The position numbers and the translations under genes were made by a program. From positions 124,001 through 188,000 of the forward strand of contig JAEWQB010000024.1 of assembly GCA_023460395.1 (NCBI GenBank): a stretch of DNA of 64,000 bases. The letters run 5' to 3'. The stretch comes from Pseudomonadota bacterium. GTDB lineage: Bacteria; Desulfobacterota; Desulfovibrionia; Desulfovibrionales; Desulfovibrionaceae. Of the stretch, positions 9,401 to 17,076 are shown piece by piece (position 1 is the stretch's first letter; every line of letters starts with the position of its first letter). The notes beneath the pieces were generated by a model. The model saw nothing but the letters and a program-made list of their open reading frames with translations, searched no databases and was not told where the DNA came from.

Positions 9401-10076
9401 AGTAAATGTCGGGGTTCTGGGCGGTGCCGCGCACATGGGGGTGTTCGGGGTTCATGGCGTTCTGCCGGAACTCTTCCACCTTTTCCCAATTCACCAGCTT
9501 TGCGATGTCGTCGTATTCAATAACTTCGATCTTCTGGAGTTCGTGCGAGGTGCGGAACCCATCGAAGAAATGACAGAACGGCACACTGGATTCAATAGCG
9601 GCAAGGTGGGCTACCAGCGCCATATCCATGGCTTCCTGCACGGAGTTGGACACCAAGAAGGCGAAGCCCGTCTGGCGACAGGCCATTACGTCCTGATGGT
9701 CGCCGAAAATGGACAGCGCGTGGGAGGCCAATGCGCGGGCGGAAACATGAAAAACGCCGGGGAGCAGTTCACCGGCGATCTTGTACATATTGGGAATCAT
9801 GAGCAGCAGGCCCTGCGACGCGGTAAAGGTCGAGGTCAGGGCACCTGCGGCGAGGGAACCGTGAACGGCACCAGCGGCACCGGCTTCGGACTGAAGCTGG
9901 CGTACGGTAACGGTCTGCCCCATGAGGTTCTTTTTCCCTTGCGCGGCCCAATCATCGGCGACTTCGCCCATGTTGGAGGAAGGGGTGATGGGATAAATGG
10001 CGGCGGTGTCGCTCAGCGCATATGCGATATACGCAGCGGCGGTATTGCCGTCCATGGTCTTCATCGTCTTGGCCAT
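6426..10076 (-). CDS. por: Pyruvate:ferredoxin (flavodoxin) oxidoreductase, single-chain
   Basis: 1216 residues, close to the D. africanus enzyme. Oxidises pyruvate with CoA to acetyl-CoA and CO2, reducing ferredoxin. Domains in order: pyrimidine-binding domain (YPITPSSNMGE at about 28-38), transketolase-like and gamma domains, a two-cluster ferredoxin domain (CIQCNRCSYVCP near 690 and CLGCGSCADVCP near 745), and the thiamine-diphosphate domain (GDGWAYDIGYGG and TEVYSNTGGQ). The C-terminal extension carries Cys1192 and Cys1209, 17 residues apart, the spacing of the protective disulfide known in D. africanus. First gene of the lactate operon, after a sigma-54 promoter; the start codon has a good AAGGAG site. 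Confidence 0.97.
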   Translation of the reverse strand: MAKTMKTMDGNTAAAYIAYALSDTAAIYPITPSSNMGEVADDWAAQGKKNLMGQTVTVRQLQSEAGAAGAVHGSLAAGALTSTFTASQGLLLMIPNMYKIAGELLPGVFHVSARALASHALSIFGDHQDVMACRQTGFAFLVSNSVQEAMDMALVAHLAAIESSVPFCHFFDGFRTSHELQKIEVIEYDDIAKLVNWEKVEEFRQNAMNPEHPHVRGTAQNPDIYFQAREACNTYYEAVPAHVEAAMKKVGDLTGRTYKPFEYVGHEEAERIIICMGSANETIEEVVNYLLAKGEKVGLIKVRLYRPFSPELMLRVMPATVETITVLDRTKEPGALGDPLYMDVCTAFMERGQMPTLIGGRYGLGSKEFTPADVLAVYNNMKVAAPKNHFTVGIVDDVTHSSLEVGSVLDTVPTGTVQCKFFGLGADGTVGANKEAIKIIGDNTDMYAQGYFAYDSKKSGGFTVSHLRFGKQPIQSTYLVNNADYVACHKSAYVHQYDVLEGIKNGGTFVLNSHWTLEDMEKELPASMKRSIARKGLKFYNIDAVKIAGEVGLGGRINMVMQTAFFKLANVMPFEKAIELLKKSIHKAYGKKGEKIVNMNIQAVDKAADALVEVKYPASWAEATCCCAHTDHAPEYIEKVVRPILAQQGDKLPVSSFEPDGLVPLGTAAFEKRGVAINVPQWIPENCIQCNRCSYVCPHATIRPYLATAEELEGAPASFVTVEAKGKEVKGLQFRMQVYAQDCLGCGSCADVCPAKEKALVMQPIETQMDDQVANLAFAESNISIKGDLMGRDTLKGSQFQQPLMEFSGACAGCGETPYVKLLTQMFGERMIIANATGCSSIWGASAPTTPYTVNEDGHGPAWGNSLFEDAAEFGFGMGMAVSHRRDKLADLMKQAVDTVESADVKAALEAWLAGKDDAEGSKKAGEEVLALIEAGVEESALLDEIHSMGDLLTKKSVWIFGGDGWAYDIGYGGVDHVLASGEDINILVMDTEVYSNTGGQSSKATPIGSIAKFAASGKKTGKKDLGQMAMTYGYVYVASVSIGANMNQVIKAFKEAEAYKGPSLVICYAPCINQGIRKGMGKSIEEGKLAVETGYWPLYRFNPELAEQGENPFKFESKAPNGKLQEFLSGENRYALLEKIAPTESKRLRGLIEKEYEERYLYFKALSELPGITVKAEEPAKTAPVGEGGFCTTTETPEHAKPESGAPCDDGRGAK

Positions 10077-10102
10077 TTGGTAACTCCTTTATCTAGCCTT
10101 GA

Positions 10103-10159
10103 AGCATGGTAACATGCTGCCCCGGTGGCATCCCCAGGCAGAGATGATGTATGATCATC
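10103..10159 (-). other. Hairpins in the por leader
   Basis: Two perfect inverted repeats lie between the predicted transcription start and por: AGCATG-GTAA-CATGCT (10103-10118) and GATGAT-GTATG-ATCATC (10143-10159). They may be 5' stability hairpins or operators. Confidence 0.4.
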
Positions 10160-10226
10160 GGTAGCGGAACAAGTTTTTCCCCGTCTCGTTCCGACGATAG
10201 CTGGCGGTTGTTGCCGAGGCATTATA

Positions 10227-10242
10227 AACAAAATGTATGCCA
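10227..10242 (-). promoter_or_regulatory. Sigma-54 (-24/-12) promoter of the lactate operon
   Basis: On the minus strand TGGCAT-ACATT-TTGTT matches the TGGCAC-N5-TTGC pattern with correct GG to G(C/T) spacing, about 150 bases before por. The gene just upstream encodes a sigma-54 activator, which supports the assignment. Confidence 0.75.
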
Positions 10243-10327
10243 GTTTGCGCGATATAGAAAAATAATGATATTCCCCCGTGTTACCTCCTTATCACACGAC
10301 ACGCCTCAGGCAGTCGGCGCGGTATAT

Positions 10328-10343
10328 GTCTGAAAAAACAGAC
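10328..10343 (-). promoter_or_regulatory. Putative LurR-type enhancer site 1
   Basis: GTCTG-AAAAAA-CAGAC, with arms extending to ATGTCTG/CAGACAT. It is centred about 100 bp upstream of the sigma-54 promoter of por, a normal distance for an upstream activator site, and is repeated exactly 103 bp further upstream. Confidence 0.7.
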
Positions 10344-10349
10344 ATGCGC

Positions 10350-10384
10350 AGCAGGCCATACCCACTCGGCGTGGCTGGCCTGCT
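10350..10384 (-). terminator. Hairpin between lurR-like gene and por
   Basis: AGCAGGCCA and TGGCCTGCT form a perfect 9-bp stem with a 17-nt loop, between the two enhancer palindromes. The only T run on the minus strand is inside site 1, some 6-12 bases downstream. It is the best candidate for the 3' end of the regulator transcript. Confidence 0.4.
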
Positions 10385-10430
10385 CCTACGTAAGGAAAGC
10401 CCCGCGCGGCGCAACGCGCGTTTCTTTTTT

Positions 10431-10446
10431 GTCTGAAAAAACAGAC
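10431..10446 (-). promoter_or_regulatory. Putative LurR-type enhancer site 2
   Basis: Identical 16-bp palindrome GTCTG-AAAAAA-CAGAC, centre to centre 103 bp (about ten helical turns) from site 1, so both would lie on the same face of the DNA. Confidence 0.7.
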
Positions 10447-10552
10447 ACCGCAGGGCAATCCCCTGTTTCATACAACAAAATGATTGCACAAACAACTCCC
10501 TGACAACCGTGTTTATTTACCGTGGATTACAGGGCGCTCTCGTATTGTCCGG

Positions 10553-12040
10553 TCATAGAGAAATAGTATTCTTTTTCAGCAAAGCATAAAAGTGTGAACG
10601 TGACAGGCCGGAGATGCGGAGAATTTCCGCCACGTCTCCACCTGTTTCCGCAATAAGCGCTTTCATGTACTTTTGTTCCATCCGGTTTTTAAATTCCTTC
10701 AGGTCTGGAAAAGAACTGCCCGGCGAGGGGGAAAGGGGGTCCGCGCCGTCTGATTTTTCAGACAACGGGGTATGAGAACTGACGACAGAGCCGCTGCCGG
10801 AAGCGGCTGCTCCGGTGGAGAAGGATGAAACATGGCCCGCACAAGCTCCCGCTCCCCGGCTCAGGTTGGCCTTAGCCACCTTGATGCGCAGGTCTTGCGG
10901 CAGGTGCATGGCATAGAGCATGGACTCCATGCCGGACGCCACAAAAGCGCGTTCCAGCACGTTGAACAACTCCCGGACATTACCCGGCCAGTCATATTCG
11001 GCCAGCGTGGCAAAAAAATCTGAGGAAAACCCTTTATTGGGTGTATCATACTGCTCGCACAGCCGGTTCACATGATACATAGCCAGCGGCTTAAGATCCT
11101 CGCACCGCTGCCGCAACGGCGGCAATTCAATATGCATGGTCTTAAGCCGGAACAGGAGGTCTTTGCGGAATTCCCCCCGCTCCACCATTTCATCCAAATT
11201 TTTGTTGGTGGCGGAAATGAGCCGGAAATCGCTCTTTATTTCCTGCGTATCCCCCACGGGGCGGAACACGCGTTCCTGCAGAAACCGCAAAAAAGCCTTT
11301 TGAATGGATAGCGGCATCTCCGCCACTTCATCCAGAAACAGCGTGCCCTTGTCCGCTATTTTGACTAATCCGTCCCGGTCCTGCTGCGCACCGGTGAACG
11401 CCCCCTTTTTATGCCCGAACAAGGTGGATTCCACCAGAGATTCCGTTAACGAGGCGCAGTCCACCACCACAAATCGGTTATCGCGGCGCAGACTATTGGC
11501 GTGCACCGTGCGGGCGGTGAGCTCCTTCCCCGTGCCAGTTTCCCCGGAAATAAGCACGTTGGCATCGGTCACAGCGGCCTGCGCCACCAGATTAAAACAG
11601 TCACGCATGGCGGAGCTGGTGCCCACCACCCGTTCCAAGTCAAGAACCACGGGAGGCTGTGCCTTACTCTGCTTTTCTTCACGGTATTGCAGTGCACGAT
11701 TCAGCGTGAGGGTCGTCTGCTTTATGGGAGTAGGCTTAACCAGAAAATCCCACACCCCGCCCTGAATGGCGAGTTCCGCTCCGTCTGGATCTCCCTCTCC
11801 TGTCAGAATAATGACTTCCGGGGCGTCCGGCATGCTGCGTATTTGCGGCAGAACGGTCAATCCGTTGCCATCCGGCAGACGAATATCTAAAAAAACCACG
11901 TCAAACCGCTCATCGTGGAGGGCTTTCAGCCCTTCAGCCAATGTTCCCGTGGCCCGGCAACGGTATGCCAGCCGGGCGATGAGGCTCTGCATGGTTTCGC
12001 AGACGTGGCTGTCGTCGTCTATAATGAGGATATTAGGCAT
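10553..12040 (-). CDS. lurR: Sigma-54-dependent response regulator of lactate utilisation (LurR-like)
   Basis: 495 residues. N-terminal receiver with acidic triad D8-D10, phospho-acceptor D52 and K102; AAA+ domain with Walker A GETGTGKE (166-173) and the sigma-54 contact loop GAFTGA (213-218); a proline/serine-rich linker; and a Fis-type helix-turn-helix at the C-terminus (GGDVAEILRISGLSRSHFYALL). It sits between its hybrid kinase and the lactate operon, the arrangement of the Desulfovibrio lactate-utilisation regulator. Two palindromes and a sigma-54 promoter lie between it and por; a third palindrome copy lies within its own linker coding region. The name rests on context and domain match. 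Confidence 0.88.
   Translation of the reverse strand: MPNILIIDDDSHVCETMQSLIARLAYRCRATGTLAEGLKALHDERFDVVFLDIRLPDGNGLTVLPQIRSMPDAPEVIILTGEGDPDGAELAIQGGVWDFLVKPTPIKQTTLTLNRALQYREEKQSKAQPPVVLDLERVVGTSSAMRDCFNLVAQAAVTDANVLISGETGTGKELTARTVHANSLRRDNRFVVVDCASLTESLVESTLFGHKKGAFTGAQQDRDGLVKIADKGTLFLDEVAEMPLSIQKAFLRFLQERVFRPVGDTQEIKSDFRLISATNKNLDEMVERGEFRKDLLFRLKTMHIELPPLRQRCEDLKPLAMYHVNRLCEQYDTPNKGFSSDFFATLAEYDWPGNVRELFNVLERAFVASGMESMLYAMHLPQDLRIKVAKANLSRGAGACAGHVSSFSTGAAASGSGSVVSSHTPLSEKSDGADPLSPSPGSSFPDLKEFKNRMEQKYMKALIAETGGDVAEILRISGLSRSHFYALLKKNTISL
10748..10763. promoter_or_regulatory. Third LurR-type palindrome, inside the regulator coding sequence
   Basis: GTCTG-ATTTTT-CAGAC, the same arms and 6-bp spacing as the two intergenic sites, within the linker-encoding part of the regulator gene. 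Whether it is bound is unknown. Confidence 0.5.
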
Positions 12041-12170
12041 GGCATGACAATGGCGCGGGGACGCCGTAATGGGGTCTGTTCACGAAAGGCGCTGTCCGGC
12101 ACACGGGCAAGGAACCTACCTTTCCGTACCATTCTCATCACAATAACGGAGTTTGTCTAGTACGACCATA

Positions 12171-15100
12171 CTATTCCGTTGCTTCCCTCTCAACAGGAGA
12201 CGTGCCCGCTCCGCTCGGCACACGTGAAACATCCAGTTCGCTTGGTGTGTCCGGTATTTCCGCCCCGCCAAGCAAACGATGAATAGCCTCCGCCAAGCGG
12301 TTCCGGTCATACGGCTTGCTGATAATTGTCTTTATGCCGGGCACGGCACCCGCGTTGTACGAGGCCACATCGCGCCCGGAAACAAGCAGCACGGGTAAAT
12401 CGGGCCGCAACAGACCCACCTGCCGGGCCAGTTCCACTCCGTTCATGTCCGGCATATCAAAATCGGTAATCAGTAAATCCCATTCGTCAGGACTGCGGTG
12501 AACCAGCTTCACAGCCTCAGAAGGCCGCCCCATGGCCTGCACGGAATACCCCAACCCCTCCAGCACGCGAGGAATAGTATCTAGCTGGTCCACATCGTCT
12601 TCCACAAACAATATTCGCCCCTCGCCCCTCGTTATGGGCACGCCGATGGAAGGTTCCGCTTCCATCATGCGCTCGTTGCTGGGCAGGAAGATGTCAAACG
12701 AGGTTCGTTCAAACGGCTTACTGTGAACCAGAATGCCCCCCCGGTGCGCTTTGATAATACCATGCACCACGGCAAGCCCCAGCCCGGTTCCCTCCGTTTT
12801 GCCTTTGGTGGTAAAGAACGGATCAAAAATTTTATCCAGTATCATCGCGTCAATACCCGGCCCGTTATCCGCCACGGAAATCATAAAGTAAGTTCCGGGG
12901 GATACACTGACCAGTTTAGCGTCCTCCTCTTCCAGCCGCACTTTCTCCAGTCGCAGCTCAAGGAAACCGCCATGCTCTCGCAGTGACTGAAACGCGTTGG
13001 TGCACAAGTTCATCACCACCTGATGAATTTGCGTGGGGTCCGCGTGCGTAATCGCCCGCGACACGCCAATATGCTCACGAATTTCAATATTACGCGGCAT
13101 GGACGCCGTAAGCAGCCCCATGGCCTCTCCCAACACTTCATTAATGTTGGTAGTCATAAACCCTTCGAGAGACGGGCGGCTGAATGTGAGTATTTGCTTA
13201 ACCAAATGGCTGCCCCGTTGCGCCGCCTTGAGCGCACGGTGCATGTCTTTCCACGTCAGGCTTTCTTCCTCAACATCCGAAAGGGCCAATTCTGTAGAAT
13301 TGATAATGGATGTTAGGATATTGTTAAAATCGTGAGAGATTCCGCCCGCCAGCGTGCCGATGGCCTCCATTTTCTGCGACTGGATGAGTTGGCGCTCCAG
13401 ACTGATCCGCTGCGTGATGTCCTCCGCCGCGGTAAGCAGGCCCACCACTTCTCCATCGTCCCCGTGCAGGGGAACCCGGTTTGTCTCCAGCCACACCATG
13501 CCGCCGTCCGGCCCGGCAATGGAAACGCGGGTCTGATACTGGGGAGTATTTTCAGCGATAACCTGCGCCTCGGCTGCGTGCAAAAGTTCCGCATCGCCGC
13601 TGTTGGGCATGATATCCTTGTCATCCTTCCCCAACAGGCTCGCCGGGTCCGCGCAGCCAAAGAAATGCAGAAAAGATTTGTTGGCCCCCAAAAAACGCAA
13701 CGCCCTATCCTTCCACGAAACCAACTGGGGAATATTGTCCAGCACCAGTTGGAGCATACGTTCCGACTCACGCCGAGCCTTTTCCGCCCGCTTACGCTTG
13801 GTTACGTTTTCCGCGAAGCCTTCCAGCAATTCCACATTACCCAATCTGTCACGGATGATCCGAATAGAAATATTCGCTACCACATTGGAACCATCTTGAC
13901 TGACAAACGCCTTTTCCAGCGTGTGAATCTCCTCACCTTCAGCGCCATCGCCCGCGAAAGACAGCTCGCTGATGAGCGAACGGACCAGCTCAGGTGCCCC
14001 CGCCAACATGGCTTCCGGCGTTTCAAACCCTGCCATACGCGCCATAGCCGGATTCACGTCCACGCGCCCGCCGTCCGGCTTGATACGGAAAATACCCAGC
14101 GGCGAGTTCAAAAAGATGGAACGATATTTTTCTTCCGCGGCCCGCAGACTGTCTTCGGCCTTTTTACGATCTGTGAAATCAAAAACGATTCCCACCAATC
14201 CCGCAATTTCAGACCGGGCATTAATATTGGTGGCCTTATGCAAAATAATATTGTGCGGCTGTCCGCTGGAAGGCGTGATTGTCTGCTCGTATATTTCAAC
14301 GCCCGGCTCCCGCAGCAAAGCTCCATCCACCGCATCGTGCAATTGCGAAAGCCCCATACCCTGCAACTGCCACTCATTACGATTAAGTATTTCCGCGCGG
14401 GTTACATTGAAAAACCGCTCAAACGCCTGATTGCACTCCTGATACCTTCCATACCTATCCTTGGAATAGATGGGAATGGGAATGGTATCCATGAGTAAAC
14501 GCAAAAACGAGAGCTGGTCCTTAATCCGTAGTTCCACAGAGCGCTTTTCCAGCACGTTCATGACCAACAGCACCAGCGTGACCGTAAGAATGACCAAACA
14601 GACGATGATGGTCCAAAAAACCTGCTTGTTTAACTCATAAAACCGGCTTGGCGCGTTAATAATGGAAGAATTACGGGGAATCATGTGTTCGCTGATGTGC
14701 ATACGCTTCAGCTCAGTGTAATCGAACTCCCAGAGCTGCGTATTGCCCGCGTTTAACGGCAGATCGCTGGCCTTTCGCCCCGCGAGTACCTCCAGCGCCA
14801 TCCGGGCCGCCGTGGCGCCGTGCTCTTCTGCGGAAATAACCTTGCCGCCCAAAATGCCGCTGCCCACCAAAAATTCCCAGTTGGAAAAAAGAGGAGCACG
14901 GGTGTTGGCCCGCACAAGCGCCAGCAATTCTTCCGCAGAATAAAACTGCCCGTCAATTTCCCGGTACATAGGGACGAAGTAAAAAAACGTTTCCGGCCCA
15001 CTCTCACGTACCTGCCGGAGCATTTCGTCCATTCCGTATTCCTTCCACACCTCCACGCTCAACTTCTGGCGAAAAGGTGGCAAGGCATCCAGAACCTGCT

Positions 15101-15740
15101 GACCAATGGCCTCCCCCGTCACGGACGTATCACCGATAATCACCATGCGCCTCAGCCCCGGATGCAGGGAAAGCGCAAGCTCTATGTTCGCCGCCACATC
15201 GACTGTTTCCGGCACACCGGTTATCTCGCGCCCGACAAGCAACTGCGGCTTAATATCGTTCACTCCGCAAAAAACCACGGGCACACCGGGGAATAGCTGC
15301 TCCCCATATTCTAAAATGAAATTATACGCGTGGTTATCCGAAACAATGATCAAATCAAAATGTCGGTTGCGGAACTTATCCCGATACAAGCGCACAAGGG
15401 TTTGGGTTGTTTCCTCCGCGCTGAACTTTTTGGAGTCCATGTACTCCACTTGCAACACGACCCCGAACGGTCCCTTATCCAGCGTGCGGCGCATGCCTTC
15501 AAAAATACCGTCTGACCATGAATAGCCGTTATGATAGGAATTTAGGTACAAAACATTCTTGCGGGGACGATGGGTCGCCTCTTCCGCAGAGGTAGCGCTC
15601 GCGGGCACCGCCCAAAAGACAATGCCCCACAACACCAGCGCAACAACGGCACACCGGCTCGACGCGCCATGGCACGTGCACGCGCTCGGAACCCGCCGCC
15701 GAGCACGGCGAAACGGCAGAAAAGGGAAAAAGAAGAGCAT
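12171..15740 (-). CDS. Membrane hybrid sensor histidine kinase, partner of LurR-like regulator
   Basis: 1189 residues from the ATG at 15740 (GGAGAGG upstream; an earlier ATG at 15866 would put a long unlikely extension before the signal/membrane segment). Layout: membrane segment near 30-45, periplasmic ABC-substrate-binding-like sensor (NVLYLNSYHNGYSWSDGIFEGM onward) to about 350, second membrane segment near 370-395, three PAS domains (about 405-790), HisKA with phospho-acceptor His in GISHDFNNILTS (near 797), HATPase (NLCTNAF, DNGPGI, GTGLGLAVVHG), and a C-terminal receiver (FVEDD, TDFDMPDMNG). The attached receiver makes it a hybrid kinase. It probably senses lactate or a related metabolite and phosphorylates the regulator immediately downstream; the ligand is inferred. 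Confidence 0.88.
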   Translation of the reverse strand: MLFFFPFLPFRRARRRVPSACTCHGASSRCAVVALVLWGIVFWAVPASATSAEEATHRPRKNVLYLNSYHNGYSWSDGIFEGMRRTLDKGPFGVVLQVEYMDSKKFSAEETTQTLVRLYRDKFRNRHFDLIIVSDNHAYNFILEYGEQLFPGVPVVFCGVNDIKPQLLVGREITGVPETVDVAANIELALSLHPGLRRMVIIGDTSVTGEAIGQQVLDALPPFRQKLSVEVWKEYGMDEMLRQVRESGPETFFYFVPMYREIDGQFYSAEELLALVRANTRAPLFSNWEFLVGSGILGGKVISAEEHGATAARMALEVLAGRKASDLPLNAGNTQLWEFDYTELKRMHISEHMIPRNSSIINAPSRFYELNKQVFWTIIVCLVILTVTLVLLVMNVLEKRSVELRIKDQLSFLRLLMDTIPIPIYSKDRYGRYQECNQAFERFFNVTRAEILNRNEWQLQGMGLSQLHDAVDGALLREPGVEIYEQTITPSSGQPHNIILHKATNINARSEIAGLVGIVFDFTDRKKAEDSLRAAEEKYRSIFLNSPLGIFRIKPDGGRVDVNPAMARMAGFETPEAMLAGAPELVRSLISELSFAGDGAEGEEIHTLEKAFVSQDGSNVVANISIRIIRDRLGNVELLEGFAENVTKRKRAEKARRESERMLQLVLDNIPQLVSWKDRALRFLGANKSFLHFFGCADPASLLGKDDKDIMPNSGDAELLHAAEAQVIAENTPQYQTRVSIAGPDGGMVWLETNRVPLHGDDGEVVGLLTAAEDITQRISLERQLIQSQKMEAIGTLAGGISHDFNNILTSIINSTELALSDVEEESLTWKDMHRALKAAQRGSHLVKQILTFSRPSLEGFMTTNINEVLGEAMGLLTASMPRNIEIREHIGVSRAITHADPTQIHQVVMNLCTNAFQSLREHGGFLELRLEKVRLEEEDAKLVSVSPGTYFMISVADNGPGIDAMILDKIFDPFFTTKGKTEGTGLGLAVVHGIIKAHRGGILVHSKPFERTSFDIFLPSNERMMEAEPSIGVPITRGEGRILFVEDDVDQLDTIPRVLEGLGYSVQAMGRPSEAVKLVHRSPDEWDLLITDFDMPDMNGVELARQVGLLRPDLPVLLVSGRDVASYNAGAVPGIKTIISKPYDRNRLAEAIHRLLGGAEIPDTPSELDVSRVPSGAGTSPVEREATE

Positions 15741-16006
15741 GGCGGCCTCTCCGCATGTTCTTGGTCGTGGCAACCGGACCGGGACAAAGACGGGGGACAA
15801 CGAGCGGATTTGGCAACGCCACCCTCCCCGCACGCTGTGGGTGGCTCCGCCCCTACGCCCCGGCATAGTCTTTGTGGCGCGGCGGCGTCAAGAGGTCTGC
15901 ACCTCCTCTTCCCGGAAGGCACTCCCTATGCCGGAAATCCGGCACCGCCAAAGAAAAACGTCCGCACATGGAGAAATATCATTAGTTTTTCAGCACACTA
16001 GCGTAG

Positions 16007-16022
16007 TGGCAAGGCATTTGCA
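16007..16022 (+). promoter_or_regulatory. Sigma-54 promoter upstream of the YbjQ-like gene
   Basis: TGGCAA-GGCAT-TTGCA matches the -24/-12 pattern at correct spacing, about 90 bases before the start codon at 16115. Confidence 0.7.
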
Positions 16023-16114
16023 TAATCAGGTCGAACACTGACAATTCTCTGGCGCACCGTACCCGCCGGAAGACCGACACATATGCAATATGCCTGACAG
16101 CAAGGAGGACCGAC

Positions 16115-16462
16115 ATGCTGTTCCTGCTCGGTGGAAATGACAAAAAATCCCGTAAACGGGAAACTCCCACGGAAAATGTGGGCGTGGTGAAAGACCTTTT
16201 TCTTTCTGGACGCTTCCCCGTGGTAACCACGGAGAATGTGGAAGGCAGAGCTTTGGGCAAAGTGCTGGGGCTGGTTGTCTGCCGTGGATACGATTCCGAC
16301 GATGCGTTTTTTGGCATGGCGGCCCGCGCGGTCAATAAAGGTGCGCAGGCCATTATCGGCTATAAAGAAAATGTGGCATTCCACCCCGACGGCAGCAAAT
16401 ATTTCTGCTGTTACGGCACCGCCGTCCAGTTCGAGAAGGGCAAACGAGCGATTACCGCGTAG
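16115..16462 (+). CDS. YbjQ/DUF74-like protein
   Basis: 115 residues. The central part (VTTENVEGRALGKVLGLVVC ... KGAQAIIGYKENVAFHPDGSKYFCCYGTAVQFE) matches the pattern of the YbjQ/UPF0145 family of small, probably oligomeric cytoplasmic proteins of unknown role, sometimes called heavy-metal-binding domains. The start is fixed by AAGGAGG six bases upstream. It is a single-gene unit with its own sigma-54 promoter and terminator, between two oppositely oriented genes. Its function is unknown. Confidence 0.75.
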   Translation: MLFLLGGNDKKSRKRETPTENVGVVKDLFLSGRFPVVTTENVEGRALGKVLGLVVCRGYDSDDAFFGMAARAVNKGAQAIIGYKENVAFHPDGSKYFCCYGTAVQFEKGKRAITA

Positions 16463-16489
16463 CGGTACCGCGAAAAAGCGAAAAGACAC

Positions 16490-16521
16490 CGGGCCGAAAC
16501 CACGCGTTTCGGCCCGTTTTT
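16490..16521 (+). terminator. Rho-independent terminator of the YbjQ-like gene
   Basis: CGGGCCGAAAC pairs perfectly with GTTTCGGCCCG (11 bp, 5-nt loop) and is followed by TTTTTG. Confidence 0.9.
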
Positions 16522-16571
16522 GTTTGAAAACAAGAGGCGGCTACGGGCAAACAGGGGCACAGTTGCCCGGA

Positions 16572-16970
16572 CTACGGTGCCGGGGCGATAACAAGCTGCT
16601 CTTTCTGTTCCAGTAGGGGGGCGGCTTTCACGGCTGCGCAACTACTCTTGCCTATGCTGCTCAGTACAAACTCCAGCGTGTAGTCTCCGGGAACGTCAAA
16701 GGTCATCTCTGTCACCGGATATCCACTCCGAAACTGAGGATGGGCAGACTCCGGCTTGCTCAAAACGCGCACGTTTACAGAAACAAACTGTCCTTGCGGC
16801 ACAGTCTTACCACCCAAGTCAAACGTGGCGGAAACCACTTTTCCCACCTGCATGGGACCGGAAAGCACGAGCGAGGGGGCCGCTTGTTCCTGTGCGCGTG
16901 CTATTCCCGCACACCCTAAAAGAACAACGGCAACCAGTGGAAAAATAATTCGATATGACGCGGTACGCAT
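16572..16970 (-). CDS. Small exported protein of unknown function
   Basis: 132 residues with a clear signal peptide (MRTASYRIIFPLVAVVLLGCAGIARAQ, cleavage after ARA). The mature part has beta-rich, Ig-like spacing (VLSGPMQVGKVVSATFDLGG ... GDYTLEFVLSSIG) and a single Cys. I do not recognise a family. A Cys lies in the hydrophobic part of the signal (LLGCAG), so lipoprotein processing is a less likely alternative. It is divergent from the PAS-LuxR regulator, with 106 bases between the starts. Confidence 0.75.
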   Translation of the reverse strand: MRTASYRIIFPLVAVVLLGCAGIARAQEQAAPSLVLSGPMQVGKVVSATFDLGGKTVPQGQFVSVNVRVLSKPESAHPQFRSGYPVTEMTFDVPGDYTLEFVLSSIGKSSCAAVKAAPLLEQKEQLVIAPAP

Positions 16971-17076
16971 GTTTTACCCCCTGCGAGAGATTCGCGAACA
17001 ACTTGCTTATACACGCGCGACCCGCTATAGCACAAGAGTGGGTAGAGTGTGGGTAGCAAGCGAAAAAGGGGAATCT

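Noticed and set aside
2653..10112. Two very long plus-strand open frames (about 1300 and 1200 codons) opposite the lactate operon genes
   Set aside because: They mirror the codons of well-identified minus-strand genes, have odd His/Gly/Gln-rich composition and no recognisable domain. They arise from codon bias.
10220..10226. TATAAT in the por promoter region
   Set aside because: No acceptable -35 element at 16-18 bp; it overlaps the downstream side of the better supported sigma-54 site.
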